Program-made: the position numbers and the translations under genes | Shown: positions 1 to 51,956 of the stretch, in pieces | Position numbering within the stretch: position 1 is the stretch's first letter | Layout of the letters: each line of letters begins with the position of its first letter | The notes under the pieces: generated by a model | The model's input: only the letters and a program-made list of their open reading frames with translations | What the model was told of the DNA's origin: nothing | The model's database searches: none | Assembly (NCBI RefSeq): GCF_011386835.1 | Contig: NC_088795.1 | Location: 99,570,434 to 99,634,433 of the forward strand | Length of the DNA stretch: 64,000 bases | Origin: Chrysemys picta bellii | Taxonomy: Eukaryota; Chordata; Testudines; Emydidae | Reading direction: 5' to 3'

Positions 1-2203
1 ATGAGTGGCTTATTTAATTTTATTTTAAATCTGTTCCTACCAACTTACTCTAAACTGAAATAAGCCCTGCTCAAACCAAAATAGGTGTCCACAGAGTCTT
101 TTGGCACTGCACTTAAATAACACCTTGAGTTAAACAGATGCAACTTGGCAGGTAGACAAGCTTTAAGACTGTCCCGCATCTTGTATAAGATGCCAGACAG
201 CCAGCAAATGGAAGTGCTTTCAATTGCTACAATCTTGGGACCACATCCTGCTCCCATTGAAATCAATGTGAATTTTGCAGATACTGGAACGGGAGGAAGA
301 TTGTGACCCTCAGGAGGACATGAGCTGATCTACCATAGAAGTGGAAGATTCCATCTCATTACTTTTCTGAGGCAATCTTGTACCACCCCTTATTTTAAAG
401 TCTATTTTGTAACCCTGAATTGCATTTCACACTCTTTGTGTCTTCTTGATTTTTTTTTTCCCTCTCCTTCTGCTCGGGACTCTCCTCCCACTCTTTCTGA
501 CCTTGTCCACAGTGTGGACTTTCCGAAATTCTTCCATCATTTGCAGATCCATTGCATTGGTGCAGTGCTGCTGTAGACTGGTTTCCTTCCATGTGCTGCT
601 CAGAGCAGATGTAAATGACATTGTGGTAAAAATCCTAGTGGCCTGACACGATTCACCATTGCTAGAATAACTGGAGATGCACTGGTGCAAGAGAAACCAT
701 GGGAGAGCATCAGAAAATCCTCAGTGTAGTTACAGCTTCTGTGCTTAGAACTTCTTTCTCCACTTAGTATTCCCCCTCCTCAACCTGTCCTTGCTCTGGA
801 TCCCTTTCCTTAGCCAATGCATATCCCTGAAGTACCTCCAGTACTCCTTCATTGGCTGTATGAGCCCTTTTTTTTGTTTTTATTTCTGTTCTTATTCTTG
901 TTCTTAAATGTTATCTAAAGTGAATTTGGTGCTTGTGAGAGGTGCCAGATGGACAATCCTGGAAAATGAAGTCCTAATTTACTTACAGATAAAGGGCTTC
1001 ACAGACAGCAACAGTGCAAACTTCCTCTTCAGTGACCCCAGTCTAGCATGCCTCAAACCTGACTTAAGTAGTTTACTCCCCAGGCCTATAGTACCCTTGG
1101 CCTCTTTGATCAGTGTTTATGATGTGTGTGTTTTAAGTAGACTTTCCATAAAGAAATGACCGTCTCAGTTTAATTTGCATTGAAAAGTTCAACTGGGATC
1201 TGCTTAATTATCCTGAGTAAAGTTTCAGTGCAAAAATAAACTCACCAACTCATCAAACTGCAGAAAGAGTTCCAGGGGACATGTGTAGCTGCTTTCAAGT
1301 ACAGAAACGGCTTTTTCTTCTTGGAATAATGAAGAAAGGAGAGGGGAAGAATTATTTTAAACTTGTAAAAGTGTTGCTATGGCTGAGAATACCCACTGGG
1401 TCCTGTAGAAGCCACATAAACCCTTTCTGGGTTGTTGTTTTTTCAGTAGACAACTAAGTTAAGTGGCTAATTTGAATCTGGGAGGAGCAGCAGGAGAAAG
1501 CCCTAGCAGGAGCCACATTTGAGCCATGGCAGCACCCATGGCAGGAGCCACTTTTCACATTGAGCAGCAGTGCTGCTGTTCTTCCTTTGTAGCCCAGTTA
1601 GCCAGATTTTCTTTTGCCCTAAAAACTCAGCCAGGAGATCCTTAATGTCACCAGTTGAATTTCTAAATAAAGACTGAAACTGCACAGGTAATAGGCCATA
1701 TGAGGAATGGCCATGAATAGTGCTCTGGAAACCTGTGGCTCTCTGTAGGGCACTAAGTCCTGGTTCATTGAAGGTCATTGGGAGTTCTATTACTTGCTTC
1801 AGTGGAACCAAGATCAAGTTGTAAGTGGGGAGAGATGCTGAGAGAGAAAATTGCTTTCCAATAGAAAGGGGGTTAAAAAAATACCGTGGGAAAAAATGCA
1901 ATGTCTGAGCTTCATATAGTGCAGAGGAATATTTGCTTAAACAGTTTGCACTAGAATATAAAGGGGAACAACTCATGGAAATATTTTAATTGGTTTTAGG
2001 TTCAAAACTTCTTTTTACAAAACCTAAATCTGGACCAAATTTAATCCAAGAATGTCTCTTTGTAAAGGACTTCGGCCCTTATAAAGACGTCAGGGCTGGT
2101 CTTGCCTGTTCTGGTGCTCGAACCATCTCCGCCAGCTCCAGAATAAGGAGGGCCATGCCATCTCCCCTTGGTTCCTGTGAGAAGACATGACTCTGCCCCT
2201 ACA
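1..2203. other. SMIM14 upstream intron sequence, nothing recognised
   Basis: AT-rich single-copy-looking sequence with many stops in all frames. The longest ORF (157 codons, minus, 1503-1976) has no recognisable motif. No splice-flanked exon, promoter or transposon end could be supported. Confidence 0.4.
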
Positions 2204-2211
2204 TTCTGGAT

Positions 2212-2348
2212 CAGTGGTGGGCAACCTGCAGCCACTGGGAGCTGTGGGGGGCTGTGCCTGCGGACGGTCAACGTCCGCAAAATGTCTCGCGTCCCGCAAT
2301 CAGATTACCCTGATGGGCCGCATGTGGGCCTCGGGTTGCCCACCACTG
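2212..2348. mobile_element. hAT-type MITE (137 bp) with 8-bp target-site duplication
   Basis: The ends are perfect 15-base inverted repeats, CAGTGGTGGGCAACC. The element is flanked on both sides by TTCTGGAT (2204-2211 and 2349-2356). The 8-bp duplication and CAG...CTG ends are typical of hAT transposons. It is far too short to code for a transposase. Confidence 0.9.
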
Positions 2349-2939
2349 TTCTGGATCATATTTCTAAAATGTATTGGGGATTATGATGTCTCTTGTGATA
2401 TGTAGTATTGAACCCCTCTACTGCCTAGGGATGTGTATTCTCTAGCTCCATTCAGCTATGCTGCCTCTCCCCTCAGCACATTGTCTATTTATCTTTTCTT
2501 TCTACATTATTTATATCCACCTTCTTTTTGTGATGCTTCACACCTACTCTCTTCTATCCTCTGATCCTCCTTTTGTTACCCTGCCCTCTCCCCTAGTCAC
2601 ACATTTTTAAAAAAAAGGTTAGTAAAGAACGGAGTATGTTCTCTCTGATACAGCTCTGCTCTTCTATGATTAATCTGTTGGTAGGAAATTTACAAGCTTT
2701 CTGATGCACCAGAGAATAGTGATTCAGAGGCCAGGATTCTCATTAAGGTTGTTGCAGGTGAAGACACCCTGTGGTGGTTTAACACCCTCATCTGATTTCT
2801 TTATTTAGGCTCCATTTAAAAGAATAAAAGTGCTACATAGAAAGAGAGACACTTACAATAAATTCGTTTGTAATTTTTCTGACTATTAATTATGCTCTAG
2901 CTCAACCAGAAGTTATGTGCAGGAAACACTTGGTGCAAT

Positions 2940-3012
2940 TCTGTGGCCTGGATTATGCAGGAGGACAGACTAGATGATCATCATGTTCTCTTCTGGCCTC
3001 AATTTTCATGAA
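2940..3012 (+). repeat. CR1-like LINE 3' end fragment
   Basis: The run from GTGGCCTG through GACTAGATGATCATCATG to TTTTCATGAAT matches the usual 3' terminal segment of reptile CR1 LINEs (a 'tagatgatc...tctatga' type ending). Only the terminus is present, as expected for 5' truncation. Confidence 0.6.
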
Positions 3013-3464
3013 TTTACGTACATGTAGTACATTTCTGCACAGTTATGAGTGATGTTGTAAGAAGGGAGGGGAGAAGATGAAGACTTCCAAATATATTAGA
3101 CTTAGGAAGCCATTCATCTTTCTGCTGATGTTTCCTAACTTTGTTTTGTCACATGCTTTTTCTAGAAAATATTTATATTCAGAGGTGGGCTTTACCCAAG
3201 ACCCTCATCTTGCAGTAAAGTCTTAATGCTGAATTTATGTTATCACTTTAGTTTCTTTGGAAACAGCCAGGATGTTACCAAAACAGCATTATGACTTCAC
3301 TGACATAACCTCGGTAGAATGACTTAATTGAACAGAAATGTAGTCCATGATTCAGCACATAAGCTTGTGCTCAATTTAAAATCCCTTTGATTTCTATGGG
3401 GTAGGCACACATTTAAGAAATTTCCTGAACTGGACACTTAACAGGTACCTGATGGGGTGCGTAG

Positions 3465-4562
3465 TGTAGAACTGATGAATGAAATTGTTTTTAATTGTTC
3501 ACTTTATTAATGTAACTTCATAAGTAAAGTTTTATGAATAAAACAATATTCATTCATAAAACCGGTTACCCCAATAACTGGCTAATTAACAATTAAGATG
3601 CTTGTTAAGAGCCATAGCTGTTCAGTCAGCTGCCTTTGTAAATTTCGCTATCAATCCAATTCCTGCTTAAATCACTAAGACTTGCACTGTTTCAGTATTG
3701 TAACTTCTGTTCACCATTTATTACACTTGCCTACAGTGTAACTTCTGTTCACTGTTTGCCATCCATTATACTTGTCTATATTGTAACTTCTGTTCACTGT
3801 TTGCCATATTGTAATTCAAACCCCATTTTTAAAACACTTACTCCATTTTGTAAGTGCTTGCTGCAACCTTCATACTTGCAAACCCTGCTGTAATCTTATT
3901 AGTTTAGTTTAGAGGTGTGAATGAGGTATGTATGGATGATGGAATCAACCTCCAGCCCCAGCCTGTCCTGATTAAATAGAGTTCAAACACCAAAGGCTGA
4001 AGATGCAGACAAGAGCCCTAACAAAGTAAGAAGAATCCACCCTAAAAAGAAAAGGTACAATAGAAGGAAGATCAAAGCCCGGTCCCAGGCTGAAAGTCAT
4101 GTCTGCAATTGACGGGTGATCGATCACCAAACCCAGAGGCAGCGTGACACAGCAAGACCTATAGACTCTGGATTCAAACTAAAGCCTACAAAAAGGATGG
4201 GTGAGATGGAAAACTTTGGAGGAGGGTAACATTCTGCTGCCAACATGGAAGGGCGTCGGTGCATGCCCAACAGAGACCCAGCTCGTCCTTGTGCCGGCTT
4301 TCCTGGCCAGTTAGCCGCCACAAGCTACGAACCCAAGCTGCAAACTCAAGCCACAGACTCAAGCAGGACTGGTAACTATGCAGCAGCTGCAGAACATCTG
4401 ATGGGTGTGTGTGTGTGTGTATAGGTATTAGGTATAATGTGTGTGTGTATATATAAGGATTAAGATATTAGTTATTGGTCATAAATCAAATTATCATAAT
4501 AAATGTGGCATCTTTATCTTGTCCCCTTTAATAAGATCCTGCTAGTTTTTATTGGTATAACA
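3465..4562 (+). repeat. Solo LTR of an endogenous retrovirus, sense orientation
   Basis: The sequence starts TGTAGAAC, ends GGTATAACA, and is flanked by GTAG on both sides (3461-3464, 4563-4566), a 4-bp duplication. It has three copies of a segment beginning TGTAACTTCTGTTCAC between about 3698 and 3810, a repeat typical of a U3 region. Near its end it has a (TG)n/TATATA tract and AATAAATG at about 4498. No gag, pol or env coding remains. The left boundary rests mainly on the short duplication. Confidence 0.6.
3698..3810 (+). repeat. Three-copy tandem repeat (about 40-45 bp unit) inside the LTR
   Basis: The core TGTAACTTCTGTTCAC recurs near 3701, 3738 and 3783, with similar spacer sequence (TTTGCCAT, then ATTATACTTG-like). 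In retroviral LTRs such repeats often lie in the U3 enhancer. That role here is inference. Confidence 0.65.
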
Positions 4563-4937
4563 GTAGGAGAGAGGTTCAATCTATTTTTACTCTGGAAAGT
4601 GTGCACTTCATATGTAATTTTTTCCTTCTGTTAGTGGAATAGAAGTGACACACAGAATTTTTTAATGATTATGTCTAGTAAAGAGTATACTTCTTAAAGT
4701 AACTTCTTTTCCCAAGAGTGAAATAGTGGCTCCAATGAAGTTAATAGAAGTTTTTCCATTGACCTCAAAGGAACCAGTAATTCACTCTCATAGTTCAGTC
4801 TTGGTATTGGTACTGTGGTCATAGTCAGTCCCTCTATCTGGTAGTTTCTCCAGATTACAACTCAAGTTGCTGGATAGACCAACACATGTGCTACTTCCAC
4901 AGTACAAGCTTAGTATGTTACTTTAGACAGTGGGAAG

Positions 4938-5304
4938 CAGGGCCGGCTTTAAGCCAATTCAGCCGATTCCCCGGAATGGGGCCCCGCGCCTAAGAGGGCC
5001 CTGCAATGTCCAGGGCTGCCGGCAGAGTGTGGGGGGGGAAAAAGCCACATCCTGCTTCTCCCCCCTCCCTCCAGCACTTGCGCCACCATATAGCTGATCA
5101 GTGCAAGCCTGGGAGGGAGGGGTGAGGAGGAGGAATGCGGCATGCTTGGGGAAGATGCGGGGCCAGGGCGGGGATTTGGGGAGGGATCCAATGGGGCAGG
5201 GAGGGGGCAGAGTCGGGGCGGGGCCAGGGTGGAGTTGGAGCAGGGGGAGTGCGAGACAATTCGCGTCCCGGCGTGGGGCCCCGCACCTGCTAAAGCCAGC
5301 CCTG
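4938..5304. mobile_element. hAT-type nonautonomous element (367 bp, GC-rich)
   Basis: The ends are CAGGGCCGGCTTTA and TAAAGCCAGCCCTG (inverted, one mismatch), flanked by GTGGGAAG on both sides (4930-4937, 5305-5312). The interior is GC- and purine-rich, which explains several long but meaningless ORFs on both strands. Confidence 0.9.
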
Positions 5305-5312
5305 GTGGGAAG

Positions 5313-6802
5313 GGGATATATGGAAGCCATTTGGGTGAAGGGTCAGATTACTTGAAGTAAGGGAGATTTAGGACTTGTAAGATGCTGGGAAGGGAATGTT
5401 TTCAGGAAGGGTTGTGTGCCTAAAGGGAAGAGCTAGATGTGAAGACAGGTTGAGTGCAGGTGGGGAGGGGCCGGGCAAGACGTGCCCTGTTTATGGGAAG
5501 AAGGATTTTTCTGGGCAGTCACGGAGGAGTGGGGAACTTGGCTGATGCACTCGACTGGATTCCGAGCTCACCCCAGGACAGAAGTAAACTCTCTGAATGA
5601 GATGCTTCAGACTTGTAATGGCTTGTAATTTTTAGCCCATTAGCACTTTTCAACAATGCCAAAACAGCTATAACAAATTGTTTCCTTTGTCTTTAAATAA
5701 CTTCATTTGTACAGTGGTTTTTATTAAAGCTGATTTCAAAAGCAAAATTAATTAAATGATTTGTTATAGCATTTTGACAGGTGCTTTTAGATATTGTTGC
5801 TATCTGAAACCAAATAGCAAGGAGAGGATTAGGAGGACAGTCTCTTCAATCTTCTTACAAAATTCCACAGTAGCATCTGTGTGTAAAGACGAGACTCAGT
5901 GATCTAAGGTTAACACTAATGACAACAAATTTGGATAAACCGAAAAGGTTTAAAGCACTGTGGAAAAACTCCAGCATTCCTCCACTGAGTATAATGGTAT
6001 GAGGGTCCATGGGTCTGGAGCCTAGGGTTGCAGGGTCCTGGGCAACTAAAATCTATGTCACCACTAAGGAACTAGATGTAGTAGCACCCAACAATTACTA
6101 GAGGGGTAGACATCACAGGAAGTATTGCCAGAAGAGGCCAGAGCTACAGGACTCTGCAGCCGCCTGATGCACACCAACTATTTAAACCAGGAAGTTACCC
6201 CAAAGAGCCAGCTGAGCAACAACACAGACTCTGGCTTGCTACTGCTATAGACATCGTCACTTGCTCTTTACTCCTGCCTTTGACTCCGGCCTAGGTACCC
6301 ATCTCCTGCTCGGCTTGGTAACTAATCTCGACTCCTGCCCTTCAGCCCCAGCCCAATGGACACTACAGGTCCAGCTGTCTAAACCCCAGCCATTACCAGT
6401 GCGCTGTGTCTAGAGCTACATTCACCCAAAGAGCTTCTAGCAGGAAAGGAGCAGTACAATTGCAACACACATTGACAGGCAACAGAACAGTTTCCAGTGG
6501 TGGAAATATTAAACCAGTGTTATACACTGGCCTAGAGGATGTCAGATCATACCTCCCTGTAGTGGCAGGCCCTAGGAAAGAGAAGAGCCTGCTACTTACT
6601 CAAAGTTAATGGAGTTATTTTGGTAGCTCAGGGAGTCAAGGTTTGTGTTTTTGGTGCTGGAGGTGCAGAGTTTGAGCTGTTCTAATATCTGCACTGTCTG
6701 TCTAGGCACATATGCAACCACTGTGTATTCTAGCCGCAATGGGTGTTTCTTTGAAAACCTGAATTGTAAAAGATTTTTTTAAAATTGCATTTTCTTCCCA
6801 AG
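5313..6802. other. Intronic stretch; 5990-6400 resembles degraded LTR-type repeat
   Basis: Mostly unrecognised intron. From about 5990 to 6400 the sequence has the 'tttgactccggcc...ctcgactcctgcc' style common in reptile LTR elements, but I could not define ends or duplications. Confidence 0.25.
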
Positions 6803-6810
6803 TAAATATG

Positions 6811-6922
6811 TAGAGCCCTGCAAATCCGCAGATATCCGCTTTATATCCTCTGATAGCCACAGAGCATTTTTGTGGATTGTGGATCGGTTGCGGATAAAAT
6901 TTTGTATCCACACAGGGCTCTA
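6811..6922. mobile_element. hAT-type MITE (112 bp)
   Basis: Inverted ends TAGAGCCCTG and CAGGGCTCTA with further weaker complementarity (ATCCGC-rich arms). TAAATATG occurs on both sides (6803-6810, 6923-6930), an exact 8-bp duplication. Confidence 0.85.
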
Positions 6923-6930
6923 TAAATATG

Positions 6931-9451
6931 TACATACTGACCTTTTACCATTAGCGCTAATCACTGGAATTATGGAGCCACACCTGAGAGCTTCGAGCAT
7001 ATGGAGAATGTACAAAGCTTCCTGCTTGCTTTGGCACAGGAAGTTCACTCTTGTAACAAGCAAGATGATTTCTGTGAAATGGAAACAGTATATTTTGTCT
7101 CCCACTGCTCACCAGCTGCAAACTGTTTACTCAGGAGAGGTGTTGCTGAGCTGGAAAAGAGTATATAGTCATTGCTGAAGCTGGGAAGTAATTTAAGGAA
7201 GAGAAGACTCCATAGGTAGAGAGAATCAGAGAATCAATCGATTTGTGTTCATAAAGATTGTTTTATTGATAGTGCGATATATCAAGTATAATACACAGCT
7301 GCAGGACGGTTATTGGGTGAGATAATGAAAGGGAAAACATCAATTCACAACAATTAATGTGATAGCTGAGAATGCTAATTGTTAAATCATAAAAAACTAG
7401 AAATATGCTCCAATATATTATTTCTTCCTGTAATTTCAGATAGTTGCTCAAGTCTGGCGATAATGGTGGTTTTTCACATCTGGCTAAAATAATTGAAGAT
7501 CCACCTCCATTTTGCCCCAAGGACTATATAATAACCTCAGCTGTGTGACAGCAATACATTTCAATTTCAGTAGTAATTATTTTATGATTGTTTCTAATGT
7601 CCTGCCTAAACTGCAAAACTGTAGTGTTAAAGGATTGTGTTACATGGTATGTAACACAGTTTAATCCCATCTACACATGCAGTTGTGTATATCAAATGTT
7701 ATAAGATGGCTGAGAGATAGTATGTTACAACAAGACCCTGCTATGAAATAACATTTGCTGTGTAGAAAGACCCTTAAACTATGCAATCACATTGTTCTGT
7801 TAAATGTTCTATACACTGCTAAGTCCTCTCTATCCTAGGGTTTGAAACAGTGTTATTACCTTTCTCGCAAGTATAATCCAATTTGAACTCTGTATTTGAT
7901 GTCCCTTACGGTAGGTTGCAAAAGAAAAAAGGTTGGTTTCGGTGCCCCTTTTTCTGTTTTCTGATAAATTACCTAAAAAAAATATTTTCAGTCCTCTTTA
8001 AATAAGCTATTTTTTACCTTTAGAAATATCAGTCAAGTGTGTGTGATTTTTTTTTTCCACTAATTCTGCTAGAGTACTTGTAGTATACAAATTGTAGATT
8101 TACTGTCATTAAAGTGCAGGGGGATGTGAGATCTTTAACAAACATACCTTTCTTCCAATTGCTTATCGGTGGTTTGAGTTAAATAGTGAGTAACAATAAC
8201 AAGGAAAAACAAAAAGAATTTCAAACAGAATAAAAATAACTCTCCTGTCATTTAACTAGTTTCTATTTGCTTGATATCTCTGTCATAATTCTTCTAGGTT
8301 TTAAATTGTGCAAAGAGTCATCTAGGAAAAACAAAAAAGACAAAGAACTGGATATCTAATGGTAGGAGAGGGAGGCATGCAGCTGGAAAAACCTTTTTGG
8401 AGAGGAAAAAAAATACAAGCCTTCTTTATACACCATAAGGAAGCAAAAAAGGGCACAACCCTTCTCCCTCTCATTCCTTAGCGTCTTTATAGATGATCTA
8501 CCGTATTTACAAAAGGCAGAGTTGCTGTGACTCATAGTGGAGAGGGATATATGACAGAACTGGGTGTAGGGATGGGTAGGAACTGACATAAGATAAAGCC
8601 AATTCTGATTAGTGTGAGGTAAATGGAAAATACATTGTGCAATTCTGTAACAGGATTTTGATACCAAGTATGGCCAAAGAACACACATTGGAGCCAAGAT
8701 ATACTATTGGATTATATGCTCCCATGAGTCTAGCTGGTAGAGACAGCTGAGCAGTTGTGCTTGATTCAGCACATCTTCTGGTTACCCTTATTACATGGCT
8801 TCCAACTTGCGGACTAACACTATTCATATGAGGCTGTGATGATGCCCTACTGCCAGAGGAAAGGTTGCAGCTGCTTTCTGCTTCTGTAGCCTCCAAACTT
8901 GATTGTTTCACCTCAGGGGCCCTGCGCGGCCAGCACAAACCCAAGCTGAATCTAGCTATGCTAGTACCAGGTTAACAATGATGTTTTGACCACAAGTATT
9001 CTGCAGAACTGATCTGAAGATTCTTACATTGTGTTAGTAGAGAGAGAAAGCAATTCTGATTTGACTGCAGGAATGGAAACTACGGGCAATCTGTCACCCA
9101 TTATTGCCATTAAACCACTGAGAAGACTATTGATAAATGATAAAAATACACTTGTAGAACCACTGGAGTGTATGGTGGAGACCTGGTTTTAACAAGTGAA
9201 TAAACTAGAATGGATTCCCCACTGTTTCCTATTATAATTTCTTTGAACTCTGAATCAGTATCACTAGCTGAATTACCTTCTTTGATCTAAAATTAGTGTG
9301 TGAGGCGCTTTCTTAAAATAGCTCCAACTACACCCTTCTCCATCCTCCTTCTGCCTGTTTCCATTAGATGGCAAGGGTCATTGTGTCTCCCAATAGTAAA
9401 TAAGTTGCAGGGTCTTAATTTTTATTTCTTGCATATACTAGAATGTTGACC
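6931..9451. other. Upstream intron, nothing recognised
   Basis: AT-rich sequence without a supportable exon or transposon boundary. ORFs of up to 113 codons around 8356-8944 (minus) have no recognisable domain or splice context. Confidence 0.35.
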
Positions 9452-9560
9452 TAGGGGAGAATTTTATAAGTGTCTAATAAAGGGCTTAGGACTACAAGTC
9501 CCACTGATTTTCAAGGGGAATTGTGCTCCTAAATCTCTTAGGTGGTTTTTAAAATCTTCC
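9452..9560. repeat. Degraded fold-back MITE (AAAATTTT-type arms)
   Basis: The arms around GGGGAGAATTTTATAAGTG and GGTGGTTTTTAAAATCTTCCC face each other, with CCTAAATC/CTTAGGAC sequence between. The better preserved copies at 29991-30097 and 34253-34439 share this design, so I assign it to the same family with low confidence. Confidence 0.4.
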
Positions 9561-9568
9561 CTCTAGAG

Positions 9569-10280
9569 CAGACGTGGGCAAACTAAGGCCCCACGGGCCA
9601 CATCCTAGACCCCGGCCCTTCCCCCGCCTCCCCTCTCTCCCGCAGCCATGCCGCCGCACGTGCCGCGCTCTGGCCCGCCGCTCCTGCTGGGCAGCGTGGG
9701 GAGTGCAGCTGGCTCTGGCCAGGTGTTGCAGCTGCGAGCTCCTGCTGCTGGTAACGGGACAGGGAGCAGGCGGTTCTGGGTGGCAGACAGGGAGGAGGGG
9801 GCGGTTGGATGGGGCGGAGGTTCTGGGGGTGGTGGTCAGGGGATTGGGAACAGGGAGGGTTGGGAGTGGGAGTCCTGGGGGGGCCTGTCAGGGGATATGG
9901 ATAGGGGTCGGGAGGGCAGTCAGGGGATAGGGAGCGGGGGGGGTTGGATAAGGGGGTGGGATCCCGGGGGGCAGTTAGGGGCGGGGGGTCCCAGGAGGGA
10001 GTAGTCAGGGGATTAGGAGCAGAGGGTGGTTGGATAGGGGGTGGAAGTCCCAGGGGGGCTGTCAGGGGGCAGGGGTGTGGATAGGGGGCAGGGCAGTCAG
10101 GGGACAGGGAGCAGGGGGGTTGGATGGGTTGGCAGTTCTGAGGGGGGCAGTCAGGGGGCGGGAAGTGGGAGGGGGCAGGGACCAGGCTGTTTTGGGGAGG
10201 CACAGTCTTCCCTACCCGGCCCTCCATACAGTTGCACAACCCCGATGTGGCCCTTGGGCCAAAAAGTTTGCTCACCCCTG
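9569..10280. mobile_element. GC-rich hAT-type nonautonomous element (712 bp)
   Basis: The ends are CAGACGTGGGCAAACTAAGG and a right terminus reading GGCCAAAAAGTTTGCTCACC then CCTG, which are inverted relatives. The flanks are CTCTAGAG (9561-9568) and CTCTAGTG (10281-10288), an 8-bp duplication with one mismatch. The interior is a G-rich array of GGTTGGATAGGGGG-like units on the plus strand, giving spurious glycine-rich (plus) and proline-rich (minus) ORFs. A relative in the opposite orientation starts at 63464. Confidence 0.85.
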
Positions 10281-10288
10281 CTCTAGTG

Positions 10289-11218
10289 AATTCTTTCAGT
10301 GGTATGACAGTACTGAAATTTGTCCAGTTCTAACTTGAACCATATTGTTCTCAAACCTATTTTGGAACCCCTATGCATGGCATGACCCCTTTTGGAGCAC
10401 GTATGTGTGGCATGACCTTTTTGGGATGCAGTGTCTTGCTTGACAATCTTCTGAAACAAATCATAACCAAGGATTTACTTCTGACACTACTGAATTTAAC
10501 AGAGAGAGCTTCTTTACTATACTTTAATATACTTTACTTTACTTTAATGTAATTAACTATTTAACTACTACAGTGATGGGATAAGAACCTGGATGGAGAT
10601 TAAAAGTATTCTGTTCTTGCTTTTCAGTTCATATGTGGAATAGACTTTTTTGTCTTAATCATTTACATAATTCTTTTTTGCCCCATATTTCTGCCCCAGT
10701 CTCCTCCAGTAGGAGTTGTGGGAACTCAGCACATTTCAAATTTAAACCATTTATTCTTGCAAGGAACTCCCACTAATGTAGTGGAAGGAATGAGTATGGA
10801 ACATTTAATAAATAGAAATTTTGCAGTTAACCAACTCACTGTGCAGCTCAGAGAGCGATTTTACCTTTGTAGTTTTGTCTGTGAAGGGATCTTTCATAAT
10901 GGCCTGTGGGAAATCCAGATTGCACACAAAACTTAGTAAAACCATTTGGACCTCTGATTAAGGGTTTACCAAACAACACTTTAAAAAAAAACAAAAAAAA
11001 CAAAACCACTACCTCCTACTCTACTTTTTGATTTGTTAAGTAATCAAACATGCCAGTTTTCTCTGTTCATCCTGCCAAAAGGAATATTATTGGATTACTG
11101 TGTTTTGTTTTGTTTTTTCCCATTGGACTAAATGAAGTGAAATTTGATGCATTAGTCTCTGTAAAATAAGGTCAATTGAAAAAGAGTTGATTGTCCTTTT
11201 TATTATTGTTCTTTCTAG
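10289..11218. other. Intron just upstream of the SMIM14 start exon
   Basis: AT-rich, with a short imperfect duplication around 10370-10440 (GGCATGACC...TTTTGG twice) and a run of TTTACTTTAATATAC-like units near 10505-10560. No exon recognised other than the one starting at 11219. Confidence 0.35.
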
Positions 11219-51739
<40,521 letters not shown>

Positions 51740-51950
51740 ACCTTGTAATTCTGGAAATGCTCGACAGCTAAAACCTTGCACGACCAAATGAACGCAAGTG
51801 ATCAGAGTACAAAATCCCATTCAATACTATTTTCCTTTTGCATTTACATAAAGCAGGATGATATTATTTTGGTATGGAACAGCTAGTAGCTATTTCACTT
51901 TTAAATTAATTCTTGCTTTATATATTACCATTCCTAGTAGGTGATATTTG

Positions 51951-51956
51951 AATAAA
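51951..51956 (+). terminator. Possible proximal polyadenylation signal AATAAA
   Basis: First AATAAA after the SMIM14 stop, about 210 bases downstream. It is followed within 25 bases by a G/T-rich run (GGGGTGGGGTTTTGGTTG). A second AATAAA lies at 52441. Use of either is not shown by sequence alone. Confidence 0.4.

Noticed and set aside
3698..3810. CRISPR-like spaced repeat
   Set aside because: Only three diverged copies with similar spacers, inside a eukaryotic LTR.
4930..5312. GC-rich segment as the SMIM14 CpG-island promoter
   Set aside because: Exact inverted ends and an 8-bp duplication show it is a transposon; no splice donor links it convincingly to 11219.
4949..5360. Overlapping ORFs on both strands
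   Set aside because: They coincide with the hAT element 4938-5304, and composition explains their length.
9583..10275. A 230-codon minus-strand proline-rich ORF and glycine-rich plus-strand ORFs as genes
   Set aside because: They are confined to the GC-rich interior of a hAT element with its own target duplication, are low-complexity in all frames, and lack domains or splice sites.
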